From positions 248,001-312,000 of the forward strand of contig NZ_JAIUCY010000002.1 in assembly GCF_020179755.1 (NCBI RefSeq): 64,000 nt of DNA. The letters are read 5' to 3'. The DNA comes from Herbaspirillum sp. alder98 (GTDB taxonomy: Bacteria; Pseudomonadota; Gammaproteobacteria; Burkholderiales; Burkholderiaceae_D). Positions 20,101-27,286 of this stretch are shown here, piece after piece; positions within the stretch are counted from its first letter, which is position 1; the number at the start of each line of letters is the position of its first letter. Both the position numbers and the translations under genes were made by a program. The notes beneath the pieces were generated by a model, which saw only the letters and a program-made list of their open reading frames with translations, was not told the DNA's origin and ran no database searches.

Positions 20101-20746
20101 AGACAAAATGCGAGACTGGACCATCGAGGATTCAATGAAATTTCCCGGTGTAATCGATGGAGATGTGGTCCTTAGCAACCAATCCGGGCCGAGCGGCGGC
20201 ATCCGTGGCGATGATTTCAAAGCTGGCGGAGTACGTGTTGATCTGGATGCTGTTTGTGGTGTTACCAATGAGCGATGCAAGACTCAATACGATACAGACG
20301 GCGCCCAAATCCTGGACGAACGGGGTATTCCAAAATTAGCGCTTGATGCGTATGGAAGAGTGCAATTCGACAGTAAGGCTGCGGATATGTCCTTGACGGC
20401 CTTCCTGGATAAACACCCCGACGCTCAACTCATGGTGGGACCAACCGGGGGAATTCAGGGGAGCAAGGGTACCTTGTTCGGAGCTCCTTACGCGCCAGGA
20501 AGCTGGCAAGATAAGCTAATTGAATCATTTGCGGGGAGCCATGACATGCTGGGTGGCAAATGGAGCGGTCTATATGATGATCAAGGCAATATTAAGCGGA
20601 ATATGACGGATCTCGAGCGGAAGATCTACGATAATGCCGTGACGACGACGGCCTTGTTGCCAGCGACGCCGTTGGCGCTTTCGGAGTTTTTGTCACCAGC
20701 ATTGTGGAATGCGGTAGTGACAGCGTTGAAAATGGGAATCAAATGA
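14126..20746 (+). CDS. FhaB-like filamentous hemagglutinin / two-partner secretion exoprotein (TpsA), possible contact-dependent toxin carrier
   Basis: Very large secreted beta-helix protein, 2206 aa, exported by the upstream FhaC-like pore. It opens with an extended signal peptide region (MNKKAYRIVFNAHRGALMVVAE) and a hydrophobic core ending VVSAQ near residue 72. The TPS domain follows (VSHNRYDQFNV near 105; NPNGI near 181). Residues ~260-1800 are FHA-type degenerate repeats rich in Asn, Gly and Ser, with many NTGxIxA units. After about nucleotide 19530 (residue ~1800) base composition drops and a helical, charged segment appears (SAGERERLKEEIKKAKTDEEKNALQ), a hydrophobic patch (ALVGFVTGMGTMAL), and a distinct C-terminal domain with APYAPGSWQDKLIESFAGSHDML. 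No VENN motif is present. Adhesion is the safe call; growth-inhibition activity is inference from the neighbourhood. Confidence 0.93.
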   Translation: MNKKAYRIVFNAHRGALMVVAENGSGDRGNGARGAVDAAGAEPLRPARSMRLAQVAVFVCALFGGVTVVSAQIVADRNAATRPVVDQSANGLPVVQIVTPNAAGVSHNRYDQFNVARGGAILNNATTYTQTQQAGYIAANAALVAGSARVILNEVTGASRSQLNGFIEVAGQRAEVIVANPNGISCSNCGFINTSRGTLTTGSPEFAGDGSVANLRVTRGDISIGSGGMNASSLDQVDLIARSVQVNGELWGKQLNVISGANLVSYANLGVQVIGGQGTQPTVGIDLAQMGGMYANRIRLVGTESGVGVRSMGNIAAQAGDINIDSRGMLTLGGSTTASGNIAIAGESNVANSGNLYAGQAARINAAGALDNTGVIAARTDVTVQAHDIKSSNSIAAGIDASGNAANNGNLTLTAATDIDNTGGNLYAKDNLLLRAGANLSNVNGVIHSDGNLDVAASGALKNNGGRIEAGGSAATFDLAAASIDNSDGKIANSGSGLTQIDGGAQILNANNARVANTGVIGGNGDVKLTSQAINNGQGAQVLVGNDLSLQVASLDNQGDISATRDLNVNVTNGFTSTDTSSLSAVRNLNLTANSVDNNGLINSGATTVVRAATSLHNTGKIYGEDIALGGQNFTNNVNTATNVAGVVAARNSVQIGADQVTNSEHALLQSLGDMTIAGALDGNNQATGSATSIINESATIDAGGALSLQTATLINRNNHFSTTLQDDAALTRYVTQYANWAAPNTWYDANQVSWSDSGGGGIVLVIPDGNRFEQFYKRDYVEVVQKTVVLSSDPGRISSGGNMLLSGSVTNDKSVMIAGGTLSGSVGAIDNIGATGTQTTIWHMTAGQNYYHWVSGHPHTNYYTYNNGGAAYDNVMASATLDLPVASVQQNATPAGISNPALSAGAPGGTGVGAGGLPHFSIPNSGLFTVRNQPGQNYLIETDPKFTDYKTFISSDYMLGRMTLDPQITQKRLGDGFYEQKLITDQVAELTGKRMLDGYVSAEDQYKALMDSGVASASRFQLTPGIALSDAQIAALTSDIVWLVEQDVKLPDGTTTKALTPVVYLSRASTEDIKPAGTLIAGKDIDLKVSGTLDNGGILLASNNSVVQATDIHNTGSIASSSTTGSVALTATNDVESSGNISGNRVGILAGRDVNLVTTTASNMTHDGLNTKVDQVSSVNAGQLAIQAGRDINAVAASVQSSGDAVLVANRDINLGTVKTRDSYDVTFDSQNHLYTSNTQVAGSSIGTTGALTMSAGQDINAQAAYANSGGALVAAAGRNIDLGAAQQETTVDQAIYTTSKGLLSSSSSRSQRDIATTTSVGTTFSGDSVQIAAGNDLTVTGSNVVGTNDVTLAANNNVNIVTSKDTNNNRFQSEEKTSGLFSGGSFGVTMGSKSLETEQASKQVTNNASTVGSTGGSISIVAGNGYSQLGSNVMAPSGDISILAKKVDILAAYDTQASTQDMVFKQSGLTLQITSPIISAIQTAQQMKKAAESTSDSRMQLLAAANVGFAANNAVDAVKAGQGVAVAGKDNPQILTNAKNEDGTLKTNADGTPETRDATAADQAGGINLAISIGGSKSESHSAQSASTVRGSAVAAGGNVTIAAQGGGTDSNIVVQGSDIKAGGNTTLKADNAVQLLAAQSTTEQHSSNKAMSGSIGISIGTDGLLLNAGLSGSRGRGDGNDVTQTVTHVDAGNTLSITSGTDTTLSGAVASGKQVVMDVGTSGSGNLNIASLQDTSTYKSNQQSLGVSVSFGMGKMSGSLSASRSSVDGNYASVIEQSGINAGDGGFQINVAGNTALKGAKISSTEKAVAEGKNSFITDTLIQSDIQNRSDYKAESQSIGVGTGYSGSNFSMNGAGFGMGGASGSQSSVTTSGISGIAGDTSVRSDKDSSGKISKDWDGQQLQNDVVAQAQITQMFSKEAGKSIASYSAGERERLKEEIKKAKTDEEKNALQQEIKDITMQERALNALVGFVTGMGTMALTKEGISTVADKMRDWTIEDSMKFPGVIDGDVVLSNQSGPSGGIRGDDFKAGGVRVDLDAVCGVTNERCKTQYDTDGAQILDERGIPKLALDAYGRVQFDSKAADMSLTAFLDKHPDAQLMVGPTGGIQGSKGTLFGAPYAPGSWQDKLIESFAGSHDMLGGKWSGLYDDQGNIKRNMTDLERKIYDNAVTTTALLPATPLALSEFLSPALWNAVVTALKMGIK

Positions 20747-21153
20747 ATGGCATTTTCCGAATCGGTGTCCTCTTCGCTTCGTCCGTCATTTTTTCCGGTT
20801 GCAGTGTGTTATGCATCGGTGGGACGGCAACATGTGGCATGAGTGATGAGGCAAGATATCGGCTGCTTCATCCTAAAGCCTATGGTCAGAAGTGGGAGAA
20901 GAAAGATGCGAGCATTGAGAGCTGGCGGCAAGATTGGGTGGATTGCGGCGGGGGGGGGAACGGCAGTTATGGAGTTTACATGCCGCCCGGATCGACCTCG
21001 GAGCAAATGCAAATAGCTTACGGGGAAAAGATCAATTCATTAGATGTTTGCATGATTCAAAAAGGATACATATTTACCGGGGCATGTTACGACAATGAAA
21101 TCGGGCGAGGTTCGGTTGCGTGCCGGGGTAGAGTCCTCACGCCGTTGCGATAA
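20743..21153 (+). CDS. Small lipoprotein translationally coupled to the FhaB-like gene
   Basis: 136-aa protein with a lipoprotein signal peptide: hydrophobic run FRIGVLFASSVIFSGC with Cys at the expected lipobox site. The mature part has spaced Cys, Gly and aromatic residues (WRQDWVDCGGG, LDVCMIQKGYIFTGACYDNEIGRGS, VACRG). From memory, similar small lipoproteins occur beside FhaB proteins with this C-terminal domain; function is unknown and an immunity or surface-accessory role is speculation. The ATG at 20743 overlaps the fhaB stop as ATGA. A run of nine G at 20949-20957 could be a slippage site. Confidence 0.75.
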   Translation: MNGIFRIGVLFASSVIFSGCSVLCIGGTATCGMSDEARYRLLHPKAYGQKWEKKDASIESWRQDWVDCGGGGNGSYGVYMPPGSTSEQMQIAYGEKINSLDVCMIQKGYIFTGACYDNEIGRGSVACRGRVLTPLR

Positions 21154-21183
21154 CGGAAATCATCCAAGTAACCTGCTTTAAAC

Positions 21184-21434
21184 CCCCGTCATCCTGACGA
21201 ATTTCAGAACCCAGCGACGTCAACTGCACCTCTCCGCCGCTGGCTCAATCAAAAGAACCCCTGCGTAGGCATCCCCACACCATTAATACTCAAATTCCCC
21301 AGCGCATAAGCCCTATGCTCGGTATGGTTGTGCGAAGAAATGGTGCGGATATTGCGCCAATGCCGATCCAGGTTCAGGTGCGCCAGCGTGGCCGATGCGC
21401 CAGCGATATCTACCGCTACAACGCACATATTCAT
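21184..21434 (-). pseudogene. Acyl-CoA dehydrogenase 3'-end remnant, copy 1 (with REP-like palindrome)
   Basis: On the minus strand the frame reads the C-terminal piece of a DszC/SfnB-type acyl-CoA dehydrogenase: DIAGASATLAHLNLDRHW, then RNIRTISSHNHTEH and YALGNLSINGVGMPTQGFF. Only about 60 residues survive, with no catalytic core and no start. Beyond the stop lies a REP-like palindrome (21187 onward). The unit is repeated at 22674-22920 and 24463-24762. Confidence 0.8.
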
Positions 21435-21605
21435 TTACATTGAATGTTCTACAAACCGATTCGCCGACACGGCTCCACAGGCGACCTGTCACCTGTAGAG
21501 TTCGAGAAGCGCTACGCGCTAAATGACTTGTGAGTGTCTACTGAAGGCTGGTCGGTCCAATCAATTGACGTCAGAGTGGCATCGTGAACTAGCGGAGAAC
21601 TACTG

Positions 21606-21896
21606 GTGCAGATGATCGATTTGAAAAGAGCTTGCCGCGTTTTTCTTTATCTGGCACCTGTAGTGGGAGCAGCCAGATGCCTATTCCTATTTTTGTCTGG
21701 TCAACGTGCAGAACTACCATTTTGGATAGTTGGCGTTGCATGGGTCACCTGGATTCTCTTTGCGTATTGCTATGACAAGGATTTGCCTGCAGTAGGTCCG
21801 TTTGGTTATAACAATGGAAAAAATCAACCAGCTCGCACAATTTACACAGTAGTTATTCCGACTACGACGCTTATCGTCTTGTTCTTTTTTACTTAG
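21606..21896 (+). CDS. Small AT-rich membrane protein, unknown
   Basis: 96 aa with three likely membrane helices: VFLYLAPVVGAARCLFLFL, FWIVGVAWVTWILFAYCY and TVVIPTTTLIVLFFFT. Start is the GTG at 21606 with GGAG 8 nt upstream, or the ATG at 21612. Low GC compared with the core genes suggests transfer. It lies between repeat copies 1 and 2. Multi-helix small proteins in this position are often immunity proteins of contact-dependent systems, but there is no direct evidence here. Confidence 0.5.
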   Translation: MQMIDLKRACRVFLYLAPVVGAARCLFLFLSGQRAELPFWIVGVAWVTWILFAYCYDKDLPAVGPFGYNNGKNQPARTIYTVVIPTTTLIVLFFFT

Positions 21897-21996
21897 CTTT
21901 ATTTCTGCTGTCAAAAGTACGTCTTTACTCGCAGCCATACCCGGCAATACCTCGTACGTTTTTTCTAGATGCTGCGGTTAAAAATCAGCGTCTGAT

Positions 21997-22170
21997 ATGC
22001 AAGGTTCTACTTTTTTTATAGCAAAGAAAGGGCGCACTTTTGGTGGAAAACAAGTTGGAGTTAATTTCGGTAACACTACTTCTTTGGGCGGTTCTGTTGA
22101 TCCATATTTGATCCGGCAACAAATCCATGGGGGCGAGCAAAGAATACTTGGAATTTATTGCAAGGTGTGA
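21997..22170 (+). other. Short ORF fragment, unknown (57 codons)
   Basis: Open frame from ATG 21997 to TGA 22170 reading MQGSTFFIAKKGRTFGGKQV and then a Gly-rich stretch with SVDPYLIRQQ. No ribosome site is visible and a stop lies seven codons upstream. It may be a decayed piece of a toxin tip or unrelated; I cannot assign it. Confidence 0.25.
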
Positions 22171-22171
22171 A

Positions 22172-22432
22172 ATGAGTCTTGGCTTCGGAATTGTTGCGAT
22201 ATCACTGTTGTCGGTATTTGTTACTTATGGTTTGTTTGGAAGAAAGGTAGAGAATTCATTTCGCAGCAAGTTTTTCTATTGGTTGAAATCCACTATTCTT
22301 TTAGCGGTACTTTTATTTTTTTGGTTTGGGCACAAGGAACCAGGCGGATTTAGCTGGCTCGGCGTTTTAATGAGTTTTGGTTTATCTGGTCTGTTTAATT
22401 TATGCCGCTCGCAAATAGGGGCTGGATTATAA
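22172..22432 (+). CDS. Small AT-rich membrane protein, unknown
   Basis: 86 aa from ATG 22172, which has AAGGTG four bases upstream; a longer frame from ATG 22127 has no ribosome site. Three hydrophobic segments are predicted: FGIVAISLLSVFVTYGLF, SKFFYWLKSTILLAVLLFF and FSWLGVLMSFGLSGLF. Base composition is far more AT-rich than flanking operons. Located between repeats 1 and 2. Function unknown; an orphan immunity protein is one possibility. Confidence 0.45.
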   Translation: MSLGFGIVAISLLSVFVTYGLFGRKVENSFRSKFFYWLKSTILLAVLLFFWFGHKEPGGFSWLGVLMSFGLSGLFNLCRSQIGAGL

Positions 22433-22578
22433 AAAGTGAAGAGCTATTGGTAGACAAGGCTCCAGATGTCTGGCTGTCTGAGAATCCTCCCTTACTTAAT
22501 ACTAACGTGGCGCCTTCAGCGATTAGCGCAGCATTTGAGTTATCAGGATTTGTAGGAGGAGACGGTATCCAACCGTAA
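22402..22578 (+). other. Short ORF overlapping the previous one, unknown
   Basis: 58 codons from ATG 22402, in another frame from the preceding membrane protein and overlapping its last 31 bases. It reads MPLANRGWIIKSEELLVDKA and ends FELSGFVGGDGIQP. It could be the tail of a broken gene or a short coupled protein. No family recognised. Confidence 0.25.
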
Positions 22579-22673
22579 TTAACGGTGCTGCCGTCGTCTC
22601 AAGAGTTAGGGGCCGGTCGGCGATAGACGCCGCCAGGACGACGGCCCATATACTGGTCACCATAAGTATCTAC

Positions 22674-22920
22674 ATCCCCGTCATCCTGACGAAAGTCAGG
22701 ACCCAGTGACGTTAGCCGCGCCTCTCCGCCGCCAAACCAATCAAAAAAAACCTGCGTAGGCAACCCCACCCCATTAACACTCAAATTCCCCAACGCATAA
22801 GCCTTATGCCCGGTATGGTTGTGCGAAGAAATGGTACGAATATTGCGCCAATTCCGATCCAGGTTCAGGTGCGCCAACGTGGCCGATGCCCCAGAGATAT
22901 CAAACAGTGCCGTGATCATG
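22674..22920 (-). pseudogene. Acyl-CoA dehydrogenase 3'-end remnant, copy 2 (with REP-like palindrome)
   Basis: Minus-strand frame reads ITALFDISGASATLAHLNLD, then RNWRNIRTISSHNHTGHKAY and LGNLSVNGVGLPTQVFFDWF, matching copy 1 almost base for base through its core (22750-22901). A palindrome (22679-22702) follows the fragment just as in copy 1. The next plus-strand gene begins at the exact edge of this unit. Confidence 0.8.
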
Positions 22921-23445
22921 GAATTAATGAAAAAAAACTTTTTCTTCTCGTTGTTATGGTTTTTGATCGCTGGATCGATAGCGCCACTTGTAGCGATGTT
23001 CGGAGCGTTAAATCATATACCAGTGACTTTAATTTATTGTTCTTTTATATGGGGAAACTTATTAATTTTAAAAAGAATAGAAATTCGTTTTGAAGTCGGG
23101 AATGCGGGAAATGTAATATTTAAAAATATCTTTCTGGCGATTGGTTGTCTTATCGCGATATTTAACTTGTGGAAATTATTTTTCGCTGAATTTTTCTCTA
23201 TTTTTTTCCCTGGCAAAGAAGACCTGGCTTCTTTATTTAATATTTCCGGAGATATCATTCTAAGTATTGGATTTCTTGAGGGTATTTTGCTGTGGGGTTA
23301 TGCATCTCTTAGTTACGGGAAGAGCTCTTTTTCTAACCGGCGGAAAATATTTCTTCGTTATTTTTTGATAATAACAATGTCACTTTTCTTGCTGAATACA
23401 TTTCATCTAGATGGAAAGTGGGTGAGGGACATCTCAGGTTATTAA
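22918..23445 (+). CDS. AT-rich polytopic membrane protein, unknown
   Basis: 175 aa from ATG 22918 (or 172 from ATG 22927), with about five hydrophobic helices: FFFSLLWFLIAGSIAPLVAM, VTLIYCSFIWGNLLIL, FKNIFLAIGCLIAIFNLW, IILSIGFLEGILLWGYASL and YFLIITMSLFLLNTF. The coding start coincides with the end of repeat copy 2, as if the gene was inserted or copied in beside it. Strong AT bias. No family recognised; a membrane immunity protein is a reasonable but untested idea. Confidence 0.5.
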   Translation: MELMKKNFFFSLLWFLIAGSIAPLVAMFGALNHIPVTLIYCSFIWGNLLILKRIEIRFEVGNAGNVIFKNIFLAIGCLIAIFNLWKLFFAEFFSIFFPGKEDLASLFNISGDIILSIGFLEGILLWGYASLSYGKSSFSNRRKIFLRYFLIITMSLFLLNTFHLDGKWVRDISGY

Positions 23446-23618
23446 TTATGTGCCAACAAGGCAGGCATCCCGCTGCCTCCAGGCCAACACCGACCCAACC
23501 AATAATGCCGTAGCCGATAAAACCAAGCCTCGTTGCAAACCGCCGGCGCTATCGGCAATCCATTTATGTAATGCCCCCTAAAAGAAAACACCGTATAGCT
23601 GTCCAGGAAAAAATTAAC

Positions 23619-24101
23619 ATGGTAAAGACGAATAAACCCATGAAGGACATTTTGCCAGACGTAGAGACCATGCCTGCTTCTCTTCCTAGGGAGATGGAAG
23701 AAATTTTAACGGCAGGTTTCAACAAGGTAGAGGATGCGGTATTTTTCTCTACGCAATTTGATAGGGATTGTCTGCCTGATTCTGAATTTATAGAAAGTGC
23801 ATACACAGATTTAAGTGGATACGAATTTTCTGTAAATAAATTGCATCTGGAAGATTATTGCAACTTCCAATGTCTGCGGGCTGGCATGTTATTCACTGAT
23901 AAGTTTGTGCGCCTTTGGAGAAGCCAATTCTCTGCAAGTGCTATCGCTTTACTTAGCTATGATAAAAATCCAGACTTTGGAGAAATTTGTACTTTTCGAT
24001 TTCATAAGAAGCGAGAGGGGGAGCTAATTATTGATCTTGAAAAAATAGAAGAATTTTCAGCGCCTCTCCTCGTGGTTGATACATCCCTGTGGCGAAAGTA
24101 G
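23619..24101 (+). CDS. AT-rich soluble protein, unknown
   Basis: 160-aa acidic cytosolic protein starting at ATG 23619, with AGGAAA 8 nt upstream; earlier in-frame starts lack a ribosome site. It has no membrane or signal segment and a C-terminal half of alternating strands (AIALLSYDKNPDFGEICTFRF, ELIIDLEKIEEFSAPLLVV). Size, charge and compact fold resemble the soluble immunity proteins of polymorphic toxin systems, but I recognise no specific family. A good terminator follows at 24144. Confidence 0.5.
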   Translation: MVKTNKPMKDILPDVETMPASLPREMEEILTAGFNKVEDAVFFSTQFDRDCLPDSEFIESAYTDLSGYEFSVNKLHLEDYCNFQCLRAGMLFTDKFVRLWRSQFSASAIALLSYDKNPDFGEICTFRFHKKREGELIIDLEKIEEFSAPLLVVDTSLWRK

Positions 24102-24143
24102 ATTTTTCTCGGCGTGTGGTTAACCAATCTAGGATCGATCAGC

Positions 24144-24163
24144 GCCACCTTCGTGGCTTTTTT
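24144..24163 (+). terminator. Rho-independent terminator after the unknown soluble protein gene
   Basis: GCCAC, a CTTC turn and GTGGC followed by six T residues, 43 bp after the stop codon at 24101. Confidence 0.75.
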
Positions 24164-24211
24164 GTTATACCCATTCAGCAGCGTTAATCCACCTGTTATT
24201 TTGCACCGACG

Positions 24212-24301
24212 GTGATTGGAGTAATTGCGGTATTGATAGCGTTCATCGGTTCCTTAAGTAAATCGGAGCGACCAAAAGAGAAAGAGATGGATAAACACTA
24301 A
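24212..24301 (+). other. Possible 29-codon membrane peptide
   Basis: From GTG 24212 the frame encodes one hydrophobic helix (VIGVIAVLIAFIGSL) and a charged tail (SKSERPKEKEMDKH). There is no clear ribosome site, so it may be the end of a decayed gene. Confidence 0.2.
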
Positions 24302-24399
24302 AGAGTGCGCGGTAGTGTACTGCTCATGCTCATCATGTTTCGGCATTTGTGCAGGTGTTGCCTTCGTCTCAGCGATAAGGATCCACCGGCGATAAAAGA

Positions 24400-24430
24400 C
24401 GCTGGATCCCGGCCTTCGCCGGGACGACGG
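24400..24430. repeat. REP-like palindrome (GGCCTTCGCC-loop type)
   Basis: CCCGGC-CTTC-GCCGGG stem with GCTGGAT and ACGACGG flanks, essentially the same as the copy at 11989-12020. Confidence 0.7.
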
Positions 24431-24462
24431 CCTCCATATCGATCGCCATCAATGTCTGCACC

Positions 24463-24762
24463 TCCGTCGTCCTGACGGAAATCAGGATACTCAAATCCCC
24501 CAACGAATAAGCCTTATGCCCAGTATGGTTGCGCGAAGAAATGGTACGAGTATTGCGCCAATGCCGATCCAGGTTCCGGTGCGCTAGCGTGACCGATACG
24601 CCTGCAGTATCAAACAGCGTCGTGGCCGCATGGTGCGCAATCCGATCCACGGTGATCTTGGCTTTGGCGGCTGCAGCCGCCGCCGCTTGCAGATGCAGGT
24701 CGACATCAGGGCCGTTCTCGGCCAGCGCGGCATAGGTGTAGCTGACGCCGCAGACCCGTTCA
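24463..24762 (-). pseudogene. Acyl-CoA dehydrogenase 3'-end remnant, copy 3 (longest) with REP-like palindrome
   Basis: The longest copy: minus-strand frame from about 24762 reads ERVCGVSYTYAALAENGPDV, an Ala-rich helix, IAHHAATTLFDTAGVSVTLA, HRNLDRHWRNTRTISSRNHT and YSLGDLSIL, then runs into a palindrome (24464-24487) where copies 1 and 2 continue to GVGLPTQ. It is therefore truncated at its 3' end relative to the others but extends about 55 codons further 5'. It abuts the stop codon of the LacI-type gene. Confidence 0.8.
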
Positions 24763-25776
24763 GCCTGATCGGGGCACTGCGGTCGAGGCCCGTTCGACCA
24801 GTTCCGGGGTGGCGGTCACTCGCATCACGGGTGAGCTGCTGGTGCGGTTGATCAGGGCCAGCAGCAATTCGATCGCCATCTCGGCGGCGCTGTCGGTCGG
24901 CACCGCCACGGTGGTCAGGGCCGGGCGCGACAGGCGCGCCCATTGAATGTCGGTAATGCCAATGACTGAGATGTCGCGCGGCACCTGCAAACCGAGGTCG
25001 GCGATGGCGTTCATCGCGCCCAGCGCCGGCAGGTCATTGCTGGCGAAGATGGCGGTCAGTTGCGGGGTCGCCCTGAGCATGGCGATGGTGGCATCGTAGC
25101 CGGCCGCGACCGTGTCGGCGATGAACTGGGTGCGCTGTGGCGGATGCTTTTGTCCAGCCTCGGCGCAGGCGTCGAGAAAGCCCTGGTAGCGCTCGGCGTG
25201 GATGCCATTCTTCTTGCTGCCGACCAGCGCGCCGATCTCGCGATGCCCCAGGCCGATCAGGTGGCGTCCGGCAATGGCGCCGGCCTGCCTGAAATCGACC
25301 GCGATGCTGGGCAACTCCGGCGGCGCAGAGGGTTTTTCCCACATGCACAGCACCACCGGCGCGCCGCGCTGCTGGGTCTTCTTGAGATCGTCGATGGGCA
25401 GGTTGGCGTTCATGATCAGCACACCGTCCGACAAGGTGCCGGCAATCTGGTCGAGATAGGCGCGACCGGTCACCGGATCGTCGTTGGTATTGCAGACAAT
25501 CAGGAAGCGGCCATGCGCACGCGCGGCGCGTTCGGCCGCCAGCGCGAATTCGGGGTAGAAGGGGTTGGCGATGCTCGATACCATCAGCGCCAGCGTCGGC
25601 GCCCGGCCTTCGGCCAGCGCCCGCGCCGTCAGGTGCGGCCGATACCCCAGTTGCTCGACCGCTTCCAGTACGCGCAGCCGCGTCTGCTCGCCGACCTTTC
25701 CGCGTTGACGCAGAACATTGGAGACGGTGGCAGAGGTCACGCCGGCCAGGCGGGCTACTTCGGAGAGGGTCGTCAT
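24760..25776 (-). CDS. LacI-family transcriptional regulator (sugar ABC/GH42 operon)
   Basis: 338-aa sugar-responsive repressor. N-terminal helix-turn-helix and hinge: TLSEVARLAGVTSATVSNVL then RPHLTARAL. The periplasmic-binding-like effector domain follows (LALMVSSIANPFYPEFA, GVLIMNANLP, FASNDLPALGAMNAIADLG, ISVIGITDIQWARLSRPALTTV). It is divergent from the ABC importer and beta-galactosidase genes, whose upstream region holds a perfect LacI-type palindrome (26044-26055). Its 3' end touches the third acyl-CoA dehydrogenase remnant. Confidence 0.92.
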   Translation of the reverse strand: MTTLSEVARLAGVTSATVSNVLRQRGKVGEQTRLRVLEAVEQLGYRPHLTARALAEGRAPTLALMVSSIANPFYPEFALAAERAARAHGRFLIVCNTNDDPVTGRAYLDQIAGTLSDGVLIMNANLPIDDLKKTQQRGAPVVLCMWEKPSAPPELPSIAVDFRQAGAIAGRHLIGLGHREIGALVGSKKNGIHAERYQGFLDACAEAGQKHPPQRTQFIADTVAAGYDATIAMLRATPQLTAIFASNDLPALGAMNAIADLGLQVPRDISVIGITDIQWARLSRPALTTVAVPTDSAAEMAIELLLALINRTSSSPVMRVTATPELVERASTAVPRSG

Positions 25777-26043
25777 GGACTAAGTAAAATTGGCGCTGTC
25801 GCATTCAATCCTCTATCCCGGACCTTGTCAACGATGGCCGTGACGGTCTTGTTTCCTGCGAAAAAGCTGTCAGGCGGCAAGCGCGAATTCTTGTTGCGTC
25901 CTAAAAACAAGATGGGTATCATCGGTCGCAACAAGTGTTAAAAAAACACGCCAGCAAGTGGCATCACAATCAGAACAACGATGTGGAGACAAGCCTGATG
26001 AAATATCGAACCGACAGCATTCCTTTTTTTTTGGATAGCCTGA

Positions 26044-26055
26044 TTAAGCGCTTAA
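26044..26055. promoter_or_regulatory. LacI-family operator before the sugar ABC operon
   Basis: TTAAGCGCTTAA is a perfect 12-bp palindrome with the central CG typical of LacI/GalR operators, 51 bp before the ATG of the ATPase gene and in the LacI-ABC divergent region (25777-26106). I see nothing else in that gap. Confidence 0.7.
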
Positions 26056-26106
26056 CCTGATTCCGGTAAAAGCGTTCCAGCGAGACATTCCTCTGAGGAA
26101 AAGACG

Positions 26107-27255
<1,149 letters not shown>

Positions 27256-27286
27256 GTACTACCCCATTTACTAAGGAGTGACATCG

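Noticed and set aside
22127-22578. A frameshifted single gene joining the membrane ORF at 22172 and the ORF at 22402
   Set aside because: The first ORF already ends after its last helix and the second shows no continuation of a membrane pattern, so a frameshift is not supported.
23451-23572. Higher-GC patch whose minus-strand frame resembles the tail of a membrane transporter
   Set aside because: Only about 40 codons, no start and no motif; too little to call a pseudogene.
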